NCBI RefSeq assembly: GCF_001022965.1
Contig: NZ_LECZ01000021.1
Coordinates: 124,001-188,000 of the forward strand
Length of the DNA stretch: 64,000 nt
DNA from: Enterobacter genomosp. O
GTDB taxonomy: Bacteria > Pseudomonadota > Gammaproteobacteria > Enterobacterales > Enterobacteriaceae
Reading direction: 5' to 3'
The notes beneath the pieces were generated by a model. The model did not search any database, was not told where the DNA came from, and was given only the letters and a program-made list of their open reading frames with translations. Both the position numbers and the translations under genes were made by a program. This document shows positions 44,152 to 56,761 of this stretch, in pieces (positions within the stretch are counted from its first letter, which is position 1; each line of letters begins with the position of its first letter).

Positions 44152-44478
44152 TTAGCCTTTCAGCTGCACCTTGCCGTCCTTCACGCGGGCGTCGTAGTGC
44201 TTCACTGAGAAGCTTTCATCTTCCATGCAGTGCCCGTCGGTCAGGCGGAAACGCTGCTTTTTCAACGGACTGGCGACCCAGAGCTCACCCTGATGTTCCG
44301 CAATCAGTCCACGGGAGAGCACGCTGGCCTCGAAGAACGGGTCGATATTGCTGATGGCAAAGACCTGTTCATCGTGGCGAGGGCGGAAAATCGCAACCTG
44401 CTCGCTGCCCAGCAGCGCGCACACGCCGGTTGCGGGGATAATGTCGTTAATATCGCAAATGTTTATCCACTGGCTCAT
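44152..44478 (-). CDS. nirD: Nitrite reductase (NADH) small subunit NirD
   Basis: 108 residues. A Rieske-like fold without the full cluster-binding residues, as usual for NirD. Partner of NirB in cytoplasmic reduction of nitrite to ammonia. Its ATG overlaps the nirB stop by four bases. No nirC follows; cysG begins 136 bases downstream. Confidence 0.96.
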   Translation of the reverse strand: MSQWINICDINDIIPATGVCALLGSEQVAIFRPRHDEQVFAISNIDPFFEASVLSRGLIAEHQGELWVASPLKKQRFRLTDGHCMEDESFSVKHYDARVKDGKVQLKG

Positions 44479-47018
44479 GCGTTTTCCTCCACCAGCGTGA
44501 CCGGAATACGTTCATACGGCGTTGCGGGACGATGTTGTTCACGCTCTGGCACAACCTGTACGTTCGGGTCGCGCTGGGTGCTGTTGATAAAGTGTTTGAA
44601 GCGGGTCTGTGCCGCCGGGCTATTGACGGTTTCAGTCCACTCGCAGATAACCGCCGCGCGCAGGCGAGCCATCTCGGCTTCCAGATGTTCGTTCAGGCCC
44701 AGCTTATCGTCGATGATGACCGACTTCAGGTAGTCGATACCGCCTTCCAGGTTATCGAGCCAGGAGGCCGTACGTGTCAGCTTATCGGCGGTACGAATGT
44801 AGAACATCATGAAGCGGTCGAGATACTGAATCAGCGTGTCGTGGTCGAGATCCGCGGCCAGCAGGTCCGCATGGCGTGGCTTCATCCCGCCGTTGCCGCA
44901 GACGTAAAGGTTCCAGCCTTTCTCGGTGGCGATGATCCCCACGTCTTTACCCTGCGCTTCCGCACATTCACGGGTACATCCGGAGACGCCGAACTTCATT
45001 TTGTGTGGCGTACGGATGCCTTTGTAGCGGTTTTCCAGCTCCACGCCGAAGCCCACGCTGTCGCCGACGCCGTAGCGGCACCAGGTGCTGCCCACGCAGG
45101 TTTTCGCCATACGCAGCGCTTTGGCATACGCGTGGCCGGTTTCGAAGCCGGCTTCAATCAGCTGACGCCAGATTTCCGGCAGGTCGTCTTTCTGCGCGCC
45201 AAACAGGCCGATGCGCTGGGAACCGGTAATTTTGGTGTACAGGTTAAATTCACGTGCAATGCGGCCCACCGCGACCAGCCCTTCCGGCGTAATTTCGCCA
45301 CCGGCAGAGCGTGGAATAACGGAGTAGGTGCCGTCTTTCTGAATGTTTGCCAGGAAGTTGTCGTTGGTATCCTGTAACGGCGTGTGTTCCGGTTTGAGCA
45401 CGTACTCATTCCAGCAGGAGGCCAGCAGTGACCCGACGGTCGGTTTACACACTTCGCAGCCGTAGCCCTGGCCGTGTTTCGCCAGCAGTTCGTCGAAGGA
45501 CTTAATGCCTTCCACGCGGATCAGGTGGTACAGCTCCTGGCGAGAGTAAGCAAAGTGCTCGCACAGGTTGTTGTTCACTTCGATACCCTGTTTCGTCAAC
45601 TCGGCGTTCAGCACCTGAGTGACCAGAGGAATACAGCCGCCGCAGCCGGTACCGGCTTTGGTTTCCGCTTTCAGCGCCGCCACGGTGTGGCAGCCTTTGT
45701 TGATGGCTGAAATCAGCATGCCTTTGGTGACGTCGAAGCAGGAGCAGATCTGCGCGCTGTCCGGCAGTTTATCCACGCCGATAGAGGGCTTACCGCTGGA
45801 GGCGTGCGCCGGCAGGATCAGCGCATCCGGGTTCTCCGGCAGTTCGATGGCGTTCAGCACCAGCTGCAGCAGGTTACCGTAATCGCTGGTGTCGCCCACC
45901 AGCACCGCGCCGAGCAGGGTTTTGTTGTCCTTGCTGACGATCAGGCGTTTGTAGACCTCTTTGCTTTCATCGAGATAAACGTAGCTACGAGCGCCAGGCG
46001 TGCGGCCATGCGCATCGCCAATACCGCCGACGTCGACGCCCAGCAGCTTCAGCTTGGCGCTCAGGTCTGCGCCTTCGAAGGCGTTTTCGGTGCCGAGGAT
46101 ATGGTCCACGGCAACCTGCGCCATTTTGTAACCTGGCGCTACCAGACCATACACGCGGTTGTTCCAGCTGGCGCATTCGCCAATCGCGTAGATATCCGGG
46201 TCTGAGGTCTGGCAGGTATCGTTAATCATGATCCCGCCGCGCTGGGCGACGGCCAGACCGCACTGGGTCGCCAGCTTGTCGCGCGGGCGAATACCGGTGG
46301 AGAAGACGATGAAGTCGACTTCCAGCTCGCTGCCGTCGGCAAAGCGCATGGTTTTACGCGCCTCGGTGCCTTCCTGGACGATCTCTTTGGTGTTTTTGCT
46401 GGTGTGAACCTTCACGCCCATGCTTTCGATTTTACGGCGTAGCTGGTCACCACCCATGTGGTCCAGCTGTTCGGCCATCAGCATTGGGGCAAATTCGATG
46501 ACGTGGGTTTCAACGCCGAGGTTTTTCAGCGCGCCCGCGGCTTCGAGGCCCAGCAGGCCGCCGCCGACCACCGCACCGCGACGGCTTCGACGGGCGCAGG
46601 ACTCAATGGCGTTGAGATCTTCAATGGTACGATAAACGAAGCAATCCTGAGTTTCTGAGCCTTTAATCGGTGGGATCCACGGATAGGAGCCCGTCGCCAT
46701 AATCAGCTTGTCGTAAAAAACCGTACGGCCGGCGCTGGAGTGGATCACTTTTTCCTGACGGTTGATGGTGATAGCGCGTTCGCCCACCAGCACTTTTACG
46801 CCATGCTTCTCGTAGAAACCTTCGCGCACCAGAGAGAGCTCTTCGGCGGTATGATGGGAGAAGTAGGAAGACAAGTGCACACGGTCGTACGCCTTGCGGG
46901 GTTCTTCACAGAACACGGTAATATCGAACTGCTCAGCATCGGCTTTATCGAGAAGATCCTCAATAAAGCGGTGGCCGACCATGCCGTTACCGATGATAGC
47001 GAGTCTGACTTTGCTCAT
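44475..47018 (-). CDS. nirB: Nitrite reductase (NADH) large subunit NirB
   Basis: 847 residues, full length. N-terminal FAD/NADH-binding domains (IGNGMVGHRFIEDL near 9-22), then a [2Fe-2S] BFD-like region with Cys in ICSCFD and GTGCGGC (about 425-465). The C-terminal sulfite/nitrite reductase repeats carry the siroheme-[4Fe-4S] cysteines in TCVGSTWCRYG and GCTRECAEAQGKD. Reduces nitrite to ammonium with NADH during anaerobic growth. Expressed from an FNR/NarL-NarP promoter; siroheme comes from CysG downstream. Confidence 0.98.
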   Translation of the reverse strand: MSKVRLAIIGNGMVGHRFIEDLLDKADAEQFDITVFCEEPRKAYDRVHLSSYFSHHTAEELSLVREGFYEKHGVKVLVGERAITINRQEKVIHSSAGRTVFYDKLIMATGSYPWIPPIKGSETQDCFVYRTIEDLNAIESCARRSRRGAVVGGGLLGLEAAGALKNLGVETHVIEFAPMLMAEQLDHMGGDQLRRKIESMGVKVHTSKNTKEIVQEGTEARKTMRFADGSELEVDFIVFSTGIRPRDKLATQCGLAVAQRGGIMINDTCQTSDPDIYAIGECASWNNRVYGLVAPGYKMAQVAVDHILGTENAFEGADLSAKLKLLGVDVGGIGDAHGRTPGARSYVYLDESKEVYKRLIVSKDNKTLLGAVLVGDTSDYGNLLQLVLNAIELPENPDALILPAHASSGKPSIGVDKLPDSAQICSCFDVTKGMLISAINKGCHTVAALKAETKAGTGCGGCIPLVTQVLNAELTKQGIEVNNNLCEHFAYSRQELYHLIRVEGIKSFDELLAKHGQGYGCEVCKPTVGSLLASCWNEYVLKPEHTPLQDTNDNFLANIQKDGTYSVIPRSAGGEITPEGLVAVGRIAREFNLYTKITGSQRIGLFGAQKDDLPEIWRQLIEAGFETGHAYAKALRMAKTCVGSTWCRYGVGDSVGFGVELENRYKGIRTPHKMKFGVSGCTRECAEAQGKDVGIIATEKGWNLYVCGNGGMKPRHADLLAADLDHDTLIQYLDRFMMFYIRTADKLTRTASWLDNLEGGIDYLKSVIIDDKLGLNEHLEAEMARLRAAVICEWTETVNSPAAQTRFKHFINSTQRDPNVQVVPEREQHRPATPYERIPVTLVEENA

Positions 47019-47076
47019 TATTGCCTCGATTTCTTTTCTATTACTGCCTACCTTAACGATTCAGCAGGGGCGCTTA

Positions 47077-47090
47077 TTGATGCAAATCAA
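47077..47090. promoter_or_regulatory. FNR box of the nirB promoter
   Basis: TTGATGCAAATCAA is a perfect TTGAT-N4-ATCAA palindrome. Its flanks, reading towards nirB, match the E. coli nirB promoter, where the FNR site is centred at -41.5. It lies 59 bases upstream of the nirB ATG and 168 bases upstream of codA on the other side. Confidence 0.9.
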
Positions 47091-47103
47091 ATACGTCTTC
47101 GCC

Positions 47104-47119
47104 TACCCCTTAGGTGGTA
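47104..47119. promoter_or_regulatory. NarL/NarP 7-2-7 site of the nirB promoter
   Basis: TACCCCTTAGGTGGTA holds two inverted heptamers separated by TA, in the same place relative to the FNR box as the -69.5 site of E. coli nirB. It mediates nitrate/nitrite control. Confidence 0.75.
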
Positions 47120-47257
47120 TGCACCTGATTTGTCAGGATTTTTATAAGTGGCGGAAATCGCAGGCTTTTCGTGTTCGTTGAATTTGTGTACAAATCAGGG
47201 GCGGTTTTGCAAAAATCGATACGCCTGAATATCAGCTGCGTTTTTTAGGGGAAAGGT

Positions 47258-48574
47258 ATGTCTACAACACCGTTATGGCTTGTTCAGAATGTTCGTTTAC
47301 CGGGTCGGGAAGGGCTGTGGCAGCTTGCCATTGAGAACGGGCGATTTGGTGACATCACCCCAATGGACGATACCCATGCCGAAAGTTATGAAGTACTGAA
47401 TGCGCGCGGTGGGCTGGCTATTCCCCCGTTCATCGAGCCGCATATCCATCTTGATACCACCCAGACGGCGGGCGAGCCGAACTGGAACCAGTCCGGAACG
47501 CTGTTTGAGGGCATTGAGCGCTGGGCCGAGCGCAAGGCGCTGCTCAGCCATGACGATGTGAAAGCGCGCGCCTGGAAAACGCTAAAGTGGCAGATCGCCA
47601 ACGGCATTCAGTTTGTCCGCACCCACGTGGATGTCTCCGACCCGACGCTCACCGCCCTGAAGGCGATGCTGGAGGTGAAGCAGGAGGTTGCGCCGTGGGT
47701 GACGCTGCAAATCGTCGCGTTCCCGCAGGAGGGCATTCTCTCTTACCCGAACGGCGCGGCGCTGCTGGAAGAAGCGTTAAAACTGGGGGCTGACGTGGTG
47801 GGGGCGATCCCACACTTCGAGTTCACCCGCGAGTACGGCGTGCAGTCGCTGCATATCGCTTTTGACCTGGCGAAGAAATATGACCGTCCGCTGGATATCC
47901 ACTGCGATGAAATTGACGACGAACAGTCGCGGTTTGTCGAGACGGTGGCGACGCTAGCATATGAAGCAGGCATCGGTCCGCGCGTGACGGCCAGCCATAC
48001 TACCGCCATGCACTCCTACAACGGCGCGTACACCTCGAGGCTTTTCCGCCTGCTGAAGATGTCGGGGATAAACTTCGTCGCTAACCCGCTGGTCAACATC
48101 CACCTGCAGGGGCGCTTTGACGACTATCCGAAGCGTCGCGGCATCACCCGGGTGAAAGAGCTGCAGGAAGCGGGCATTAACGTCTGCTTCGGGCATGACG
48201 ATGTGTTTGATCCGTGGTACCCGCTCGGTACCGGCAACATGCTGCAGGTGCTGCATATGGGGCTGCACGTCTGCCAGATGATGGGGTATCCGCAAATCGA
48301 CAGCGGCCTGAATCTGATAACCCATAACAGCGCCCGGACCTTCGGCCTGAGCGATTACGGCATTGAAACGGGAAACCCGGCGAATCTGATTATTCTGCCT
48401 GCGGAGAGCGGGTTTGAAGCGGTGCGCTGCCAGGTGCCGGTGCGCTGGTCCATTCGACAGGGGCGCGTGATTGCCACCACGCAGCTGGCGCAGACCTGGA
48501 TCCAGATGGATATCGGAGGAGAAGAGGTGAGCTTTGCCAGAAACAGCCCCTCTGCCGAGCGCAAAGGGGCGTAG
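47258..48574 (+). CDS. codA: Cytosine deaminase (CodA type)
   Basis: 438 residues, E. coli CodA 427. Amidohydrolase converting cytosine to uracil and ammonia. Metal ligands are visible as His62 and His64 in EPHIHLD, then [14 protein letters not shown] with a metal His and catalytic Glu, [17 protein letters not shown], and the metal Asp in [15 protein letters not shown]. Substrate-site segments [21 protein letters not shown] also match. No codB permease is adjacent. Divergent from nirB; its stop lies three bases from the tsgA stop. GGGGAAAGGT serves as ribosome site. Confidence 0.93.
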   Translation: MSTTPLWLVQNVRLPGREGLWQLAIENGRFGDITPMDDTHAESYEVLNARGGLAIPPFIEPHIHLDTTQTAGEPNWNQSGTLFEGIERWAERKALLSHDDVKARAWKTLKWQIANGIQFVRTHVDVSDPTLTALKAMLEVKQEVAPWVTLQIVAFPQEGILSYPNGAALLEEALKLGADVVGAIPHFEFTREYGVQSLHIAFDLAKKYDRPLDIHCDEIDDEQSRFVETVATLAYEAGIGPRVTASHTTAMHSYNGAYTSRLFRLLKMSGINFVANPLVNIHLQGRFDDYPKRRGITRVKELQEAGINVCFGHDDVFDPWYPLGTGNMLQVLHMGLHVCQMMGYPQIDSGLNLITHNSARTFGLSDYGIETGNPANLIILPAESGFEAVRCQVPVRWSIRQGRVIATTQLAQTWIQMDIGGEEVSFARNSPSAERKGA

Positions 48575-48577
48575 GGT

Positions 48578-49762
48578 TTAGTGAGACGCCGCTGCCGCGT
48601 TGTGCTGGCGGTGGCGAGTCACGAAGCCCAGAACGAGGCACATGATAAACACCACGGCATACAGACCGTTCGCGGTGTGCAGCGCCGCCAGCGGACCGCT
48701 GTGGGCGACGATTGGGCCCGTGACCACGAAGGTCAGCATGGTGCCGATGGTGCCGCAGGTCAGGACGAAGTTAACCAGCTTCGGCGAGGCCACTTTGGTC
48801 TGCAGAGAACCCAGGGTGATGATCGAGGTGTAGATCGCGCTGGAGAAGAAGCCCAGGGTCAGAATGAACCACGGCATATGCTCCGGAGAACCGTTGATGA
48901 ACAGATACATCAGCACGGTCGCCAGACCTGCCAGCACGGTCAGAATGCGCTGCAGGTCGAAGAAGCGCAGGATGAAGCTAAACGCCCACATGCCGAACAT
49001 GTAAGACATCCAGAAATCACTCACCAGCTTACCCGCGTCGTTCAGGCTCATGCCCAGGCCTTTCGCGTATTCCGGTACCCAGGAGATAAAGCCCAGCTGG
49101 CCCAGGATGTAGCACAGGGCGGCAATGGAGAGGAACAGCACGCCGATACCCCATTTCTCTTTCGCGACGGGTTCTGCGGTAGCCTGCGCTTTTTTGCCCA
49201 GCACCGGGAACTCACAGCCGAAGGTCAGAATAAAGATTGCCACGTAGACCAGGCCGATGCAGGCGTAGACCCAGTACCACTCAATGCTGCGGGCCAGCAG
49301 AACGGCGGCGACCATCGGGAAAATCATTCCGGCCATGCTGAAGAAAGAGTCGGTAAACAGCAGGCGCGCGCCGCGCTGACGGCCTTCATACATATGGGTA
49401 ATCAGAAAGGTCCCGATCGACATGGTGATACCGCTGACCAGACCGAGCACGAACATGGCGGCGGAGAACAGGGCGATGCTGTGGCTCAGCATCAGTCCCG
49501 CCACGGCGGCGAGCATCAGCACAAAACCAAAACGCAGCTGCGTTTTCAGCGGCACGATTTCCATCAGCCAGGCATTCAGGAAGATGGAGATCAGAATCCC
49601 CGCGTTGAGGAAGGTGAAGGTGTTACTCATGCTGGAAACGGGCAGCTGGAAGTAGTCTGCGATATTTCCCATCACCATCCCGGTGACGATCACCAACGCG
49701 CCGGTCAGGGCGTAGGAGAAGAAGCTGATCCATGTGAGCTTGATGCGATTGCTGTTAGTCAT
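48578..49762 (-). CDS. tsgA: Major facilitator superfamily transporter TsgA
   Basis: 394 residues, E. coli 393. About 12 membrane segments; conserved N-terminal [21 protein letters not shown] and the MFS loop near residue 65-85. The substrate is not established; in Salmonella the gene is selenite-inducible. The start at 49762 was chosen over a frame 11 codons longer. Convergent with codA and divergent from ppiA. Confidence 0.94.
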   Translation of the reverse strand: MTNSNRIKLTWISFFSYALTGALVIVTGMVMGNIADYFQLPVSSMSNTFTFLNAGILISIFLNAWLMEIVPLKTQLRFGFVLMLAAVAGLMLSHSIALFSAAMFVLGLVSGITMSIGTFLITHMYEGRQRGARLLFTDSFFSMAGMIFPMVAAVLLARSIEWYWVYACIGLVYVAIFILTFGCEFPVLGKKAQATAEPVAKEKWGIGVLFLSIAALCYILGQLGFISWVPEYAKGLGMSLNDAGKLVSDFWMSYMFGMWAFSFILRFFDLQRILTVLAGLATVLMYLFINGSPEHMPWFILTLGFFSSAIYTSIITLGSLQTKVASPKLVNFVLTCGTIGTMLTFVVTGPIVAHSGPLAALHTANGLYAVVFIMCLVLGFVTRHRQHNAAAASH

Positions 49763-50613
<851 letters not shown>

Positions 50614-50719
50614 TCTTCTTAAATACGGGCGATCCTCGCCCGTATGATTTAGCCCTCCCTGCGAAAGCGCGTTTTGCTGCTTATACTTGTGGCAAACGGA
50701 CTATTCAGGGAGGCGTTAA

Positions 50720-51304
50720 GTGAAAAAACTCACCGATAAGCAAAAATCCCGTCTCTGGGAGCAGCAGCGTAACGTCAATCTTCAGGCCAGTTGTCTCCTT
50801 GAAAAAGGTAATGGTCCCTCAGAACCCCATATTGAGACGCTGGAGCTTGGGCCTCCCGCGCCCGGGTTACCCCATCTGTGCCTTATTCATCGACACCTCT
50901 ATCGCAGTGAGATGAAGCAGGCAGGCGAGTTCCGTACCGACGATATTTTTAAGGGCGATATTCCGTTCTGCCATTTCGAATACATCGAGAAGATGGGTAA
51001 TGAGCTGATGGCGGCGCTGGAAAGTGAGAAGTATTTAGTTGGCCTTCAGAAAGCGGCGTTTGTTGACAGAATTAGCCACTATTACTGTGAAATCAATATG
51101 CTGCATCCCTTTATGCGCGGCAATGGTATTGCCCAACGCGTTTTCTTCGAGCAACTGGCCATTCATGCGGATTACGCCCTGGACTGGCGCGATATCGATC
51201 CCGAACAGTGGGTCGCCGCTAACCGAAGCGGCGCAACGGGAGATTTAACCGCGCTGAGCGCGATCTTTGCCAAAGTAGTGAGCGAAGCGCGGGAATCTGA
51301 GTAG
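50720..51304 (+). CDS. fic: YhfG-Fic fusion: antitoxin N-terminus joined to Fic domain
   Basis: 194 residues from a GTG start with GGGAGG well placed upstream. Residues 1-28 (MKKLTDKQKSRLWE..QRN..LQAS..LE) match the start of the separate 55-residue E. coli antitoxin YhfG (EcFicA). Residues 40-194 align without gaps to residues 46-200 of E. coli Fic. The C-terminal part of YhfG and the first ~45 residues of Fic are lost. Ser24-x3-Glu28 fits the inhibitory Fic antitoxin motif, though the next residue is Lys rather than Gly/Asn. The Fic loop is HPFMRGNGIAQR at 129-140, with Arg133 where an acidic residue normally binds Mg. The flap IPFCHFEYIE (81-90) is kept. Activity is uncertain. pabA follows after 30 bases. 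Confidence 0.85.
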   Translation: MKKLTDKQKSRLWEQQRNVNLQASCLLEKGNGPSEPHIETLELGPPAPGLPHLCLIHRHLYRSEMKQAGEFRTDDIFKGDIPFCHFEYIEKMGNELMAALESEKYLVGLQKAAFVDRISHYYCEINMLHPFMRGNGIAQRVFFEQLAIHADYALDWRDIDPEQWVAANRSGATGDLTALSAIFAKVVSEARESE

Positions 51305-51309
51305 AATAG

Positions 51310-51334
51310 GGCGGCATTTTTTTCGGGAGCCGCC
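51310..51334 (+). promoter_or_regulatory. Hairpin enclosing the pabA ribosome site
   Basis: GGCGGC at 51310-51315 can pair with GCCGCC at 51329-51334, the latter ending one base before the pabA ATG. The loop carries a T-run and the GGGAG ribosome-binding sequence. It could weaken pabA initiation or act as a partial terminator for the fic message. Confidence 0.4.
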
Positions 51335-51898
51335 ATGATTCTGCTGATTGATAACTACGATTCCTTCACCTGGAACCTTTACCAGTATTTTTGTGAACTG
51401 GGTGCAGAGGTGGTTGTCCGCCGCAACGACGAGATCGATCTCGCCGATATTGAGACGCTGGCTCCGCAGAAAATCGTGATTTCACCCGGGCCGTGTACGC
51501 CGTCGGAGTCGGGCATTTCTCTGGATGTCATCCGGCATTATGCCGGCAAGCTGCCGATCCTGGGCGTCTGCCTCGGCCATCAGGCGATTGCCCAGGCGTT
51601 CGGTGCCACCATCGTGCGTGCCGCGAAAGTGATGCACGGCAAAACCTCTCCGGTCACTCACGCCGGTACCGGGGTATTCACGGGGCTTAATAATCCTTTA
51701 ACCGTGACGCGCTACCATTCGCTGGTGATTGACCCACCGACGCTGCCCGACTGCTTTGACGTGACGGCCTGGAGCGAGTCGCAGGAGATCATGGGGATTC
51801 GTCACCGCGAATGGGATCTCGAAGGCGTGCAGTTCCACCCGGAAAGCATCCTCAGCGAACAGGGGCACGCGCTGCTGGCAAATTTCCTTAATCGCTGA
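51335..51898 (+). CDS. pabA: Aminodeoxychorismate synthase, glutamine amidotransferase subunit
   Basis: 187 residues, full length. Provides ammonia from glutamine to PabB for 4-amino-4-deoxychorismate, the precursor of p-aminobenzoate and folate. The class I amidotransferase triad is Cys79 in GVCLGHQ and His/Glu in VQFHPES near 168-170. The oxyanion segment SPGPCTP is near 50-56. Downstream of fic and upstream of argD, all on the plus strand. Confidence 0.97.
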   Translation: MILLIDNYDSFTWNLYQYFCELGAEVVVRRNDEIDLADIETLAPQKIVISPGPCTPSESGISLDVIRHYAGKLPILGVCLGHQAIAQAFGATIVRAAKVMHGKTSPVTHAGTGVFTGLNNPLTVTRYHSLVIDPPTLPDCFDVTAWSESQEIMGIRHREWDLEGVQFHPESILSEQGHALLANFLNR

Positions 51899-51924
51899 AT
51901 ATCTGTTGCCTTGCTGTGATTTTT

Positions 51925-51957
51925 TATGCATATTTTGTGATTATATTTTCACAATCA
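51925..51957. promoter_or_regulatory. ARG box pair upstream of argD
   Basis: Two adjacent AT-rich imperfect palindromes, around TATGCATATTTTGTGA and TGATTATATTTTCACA, have the layout of the tandem ArgR operators of arginine genes. They lie 28-60 bases before the argD start. ArgR repression by arginine is expected; the exact box borders are estimates. Confidence 0.5.
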
Positions 51958-51963
51958 ATGTGA

Positions 51964-55289
<3,326 letters not shown>

Positions 55290-55302
55290 GGGGAGAAGAG
55301 AC

Positions 55303-55340
55303 AAAAACGGCGTGACACCCTGGGGTGACACGCCGTTTAA
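55303..55340 (-). terminator. Terminator of crp
   Basis: AAACGGCGTGACACCC and GGGTGACACGCCGTTT form a 16-bp stem with one mismatch around TG. On the minus strand it ends in GCCGTTTTTG, starting about eight bases beyond the crp stop. The hairpin lies just upstream of the yhfK start, so yhfK either needs read-through or its own promoter. Confidence 0.85.
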
Positions 55341-55346
55341 GCGGAA

Positions 55347-55979
55347 TTAACGCGTTCCGTAGACCACGATGGTTTTACCGTGGGCGGAGATCAGGTTTTG
55401 ATCTTCCAGCATTTTCAGGATACGGCCCACTGTCTCACGGGAACAACCGACGATCTGACCAATTTCCTGACGGGTAATTTTAATTTGCATGCCGTCCGGG
55501 TGGGTCATTGCGTCTGGCTGTTTCGCCAGGTTCAGCAGCGTTTGTGCAATACGGCCAGTCACGTCCAGGAAGGCGAGGTTACCCACTTTCTCTGAGGTGA
55601 CCTGCAGACGGCGCGCCATCTGGGAAGAAAGACGCATCAGGATGTCAGGGTTAACCTGAATCAGCTGACGGAACTTCTTGTAAGAAATTTCAGCCACTTC
55701 ACATGCTGTCTTTGCACGAACCCAGGCGCTACGTTCCTGGCCCTCTTCAAACAGGCCCAGTTCACCGATGAAATCGCCCTGGTTCAGATAAGAAAGGATC
55801 ATCTCTTTCCCTTCTTCATCTTTGATCAGCACTGCCACCGAGCCTTTAACGATGTAATACAACGTTTCCGCTTTTTCACCCTGGTGAATCAGCGTGCTCT
55901 TCGATGGGTACTTATGAATGTGGCAATGAGACAAGAACCATTCGAGAGTCGGGTCTGTTTGCGGTTTGCCAAGCACCAT
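55347..55979 (-). CDS. crp: cAMP receptor protein (CRP)
   Basis: 210 residues, almost identical to E. coli CRP. The cyclic-nucleotide-binding beta roll (about 1-130) has [18 protein letters not shown], including the cAMP phosphate-binding Arg and Ser. The helix-turn-helix covers about 169-191 ([21 protein letters not shown]). Ser replaces Ala at 118 (RLSSQMARR). Global activator of catabolic genes; likely targets in this window are malT, pckA, ppiA and perhaps mdcA. Divergent from yhfA. Confidence 0.99.
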   Translation of the reverse strand: MVLGKPQTDPTLEWFLSHCHIHKYPSKSTLIHQGEKAETLYYIVKGSVAVLIKDEEGKEMILSYLNQGDFIGELGLFEEGQERSAWVRAKTACEVAEISYKKFRQLIQVNPDILMRLSSQMARRLQVTSEKVGNLAFLDVTGRIAQTLLNLAKQPDAMTHPDGMQIKITRQEIGQIVGCSRETVGRILKMLEDQNLISAHGKTIVVYGTR

Positions 55980-56290
55980 GCGCTGTTATCCTCTGTTATA
56001 AGCTGTCACCAGAGTCATCAGATGCATCCGGACTCTGGGGTTGCAATCGAATTCTTACCCATACCCTGGGAAGTCGGCTACCGTAACGTTTCGCAGCCAG
56101 TAAAGTTTGATGTCCTCTGCATACACGTGTAACGTCAATGTATTACTGTAGCATCCTGAGTGTTTTAGCATAGCTTTCGCCGCGTGTCTCCTGGTGTCTC
56201 GCTTCAGCATGATGCAGGTCGCCTTCCATTGCGAGAAATGTAACGCACGCGTAATCTGTCACCAAAAATGCAACGTTGGAGTTCAAAAAT
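55980..56290. promoter_or_regulatory. Divergent crp / yhfA control region
   Basis: 311 bases. Reading towards crp, the stretch 56090-56185 and the leader next to the ATG (GGTGACAGCTTATAACAGAG) are conserved with E. coli, where CRP autoregulates crp and drives a divergent RNA. CRP half-sites near 56105-56135 are imperfect, so exact operators were not assigned. No gene was seen. Confidence 0.55.
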
Positions 56291-56695
56291 ATGCAAGCGC
56301 GCGTGAAGTGGGTTGAAGGTTTAACGTTCCTGGGCGAGTCCGCGTCAGGACACCAGATTTTGATGGATGGTAACTCCGGCGATAAAGCGCCAAGCCCAAT
56401 GGAAATGGTGCTGATGGCGGCAGGCGGATGCAGCGCGATTGACGTGGTGTCGATTCTGCAAAAAGGCCGTCATGACGTGACGGATTGCGAGGTCAAACTC
56501 ACCTCAGAACGTCGTGAAGAGGCGCCACGCCTGTTCACCCACATTAATCTGCACTTTGTTGTCACCGGTAAAGCGCTGAAAGACGCGGCGGTCTCACGCG
56601 CGGTGGACCTGTCTGCGGAGAAGTACTGCTCTGTGGCGTTAATGCTGGAGAAAGCGGTAAAAATTACCCATTCTTATGAAGTGATCGAGGCGTGA
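56291..56695 (+). CDS. yhfA: OsmC-family protein YhfA
   Basis: 134 residues, the E. coli length. OsmC/Ohr-like fold with one conserved Cys in AAGGCSAIDVV (near residue 48) and a second in KYCSVALMLEKA (near 112), the usual peroxidatic pair. The physiological substrate is unknown. The frame extends five codons upstream; the ATG at 56291 gives MQARVKWVEG. Divergent from crp. Confidence 0.93.
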   Translation: MQARVKWVEGLTFLGESASGHQILMDGNSGDKAPSPMEMVLMAAGGCSAIDVVSILQKGRHDVTDCEVKLTSERREEAPRLFTHINLHFVVTGKALKDAAVSRAVDLSAEKYCSVALMLEKAVKITHSYEVIEA

Positions 56696-56716
56696 TTGAT
56701 GGGGCATCGTGCGTGT

Positions 56717-56754
56717 TGATGCCCTCACCCTAACCCTCTCCCACAGGGAGAGGG
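56717..56754. repeat. Dispersed CCCTCTCCC inverted repeat, copy G (inverted)
   Basis: TGATGCCCTCACCCTAACCC, then TCTCCCACAGGGAGAGGG. It ends seven bases before the prkB stop, between convergent yhfA and prkB, so it may serve as their common terminator. Confidence 0.78.
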
Positions 56755-56761
56755 AATATGA

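Noticed and set aside
50620..50719. A separate intact yhfG antitoxin gene upstream of fic
   Set aside because: The 100 bases before the GTG hold no frame of that type; the YhfG-like residues are inside the fic frame itself.
51935..51952. TGTGATTATATTTTCACA upstream of argD as a CRP site
   Set aside because: The half-sites are separated by eight bases instead of six; the AT-rich tandem palindromes fit ArgR boxes better.
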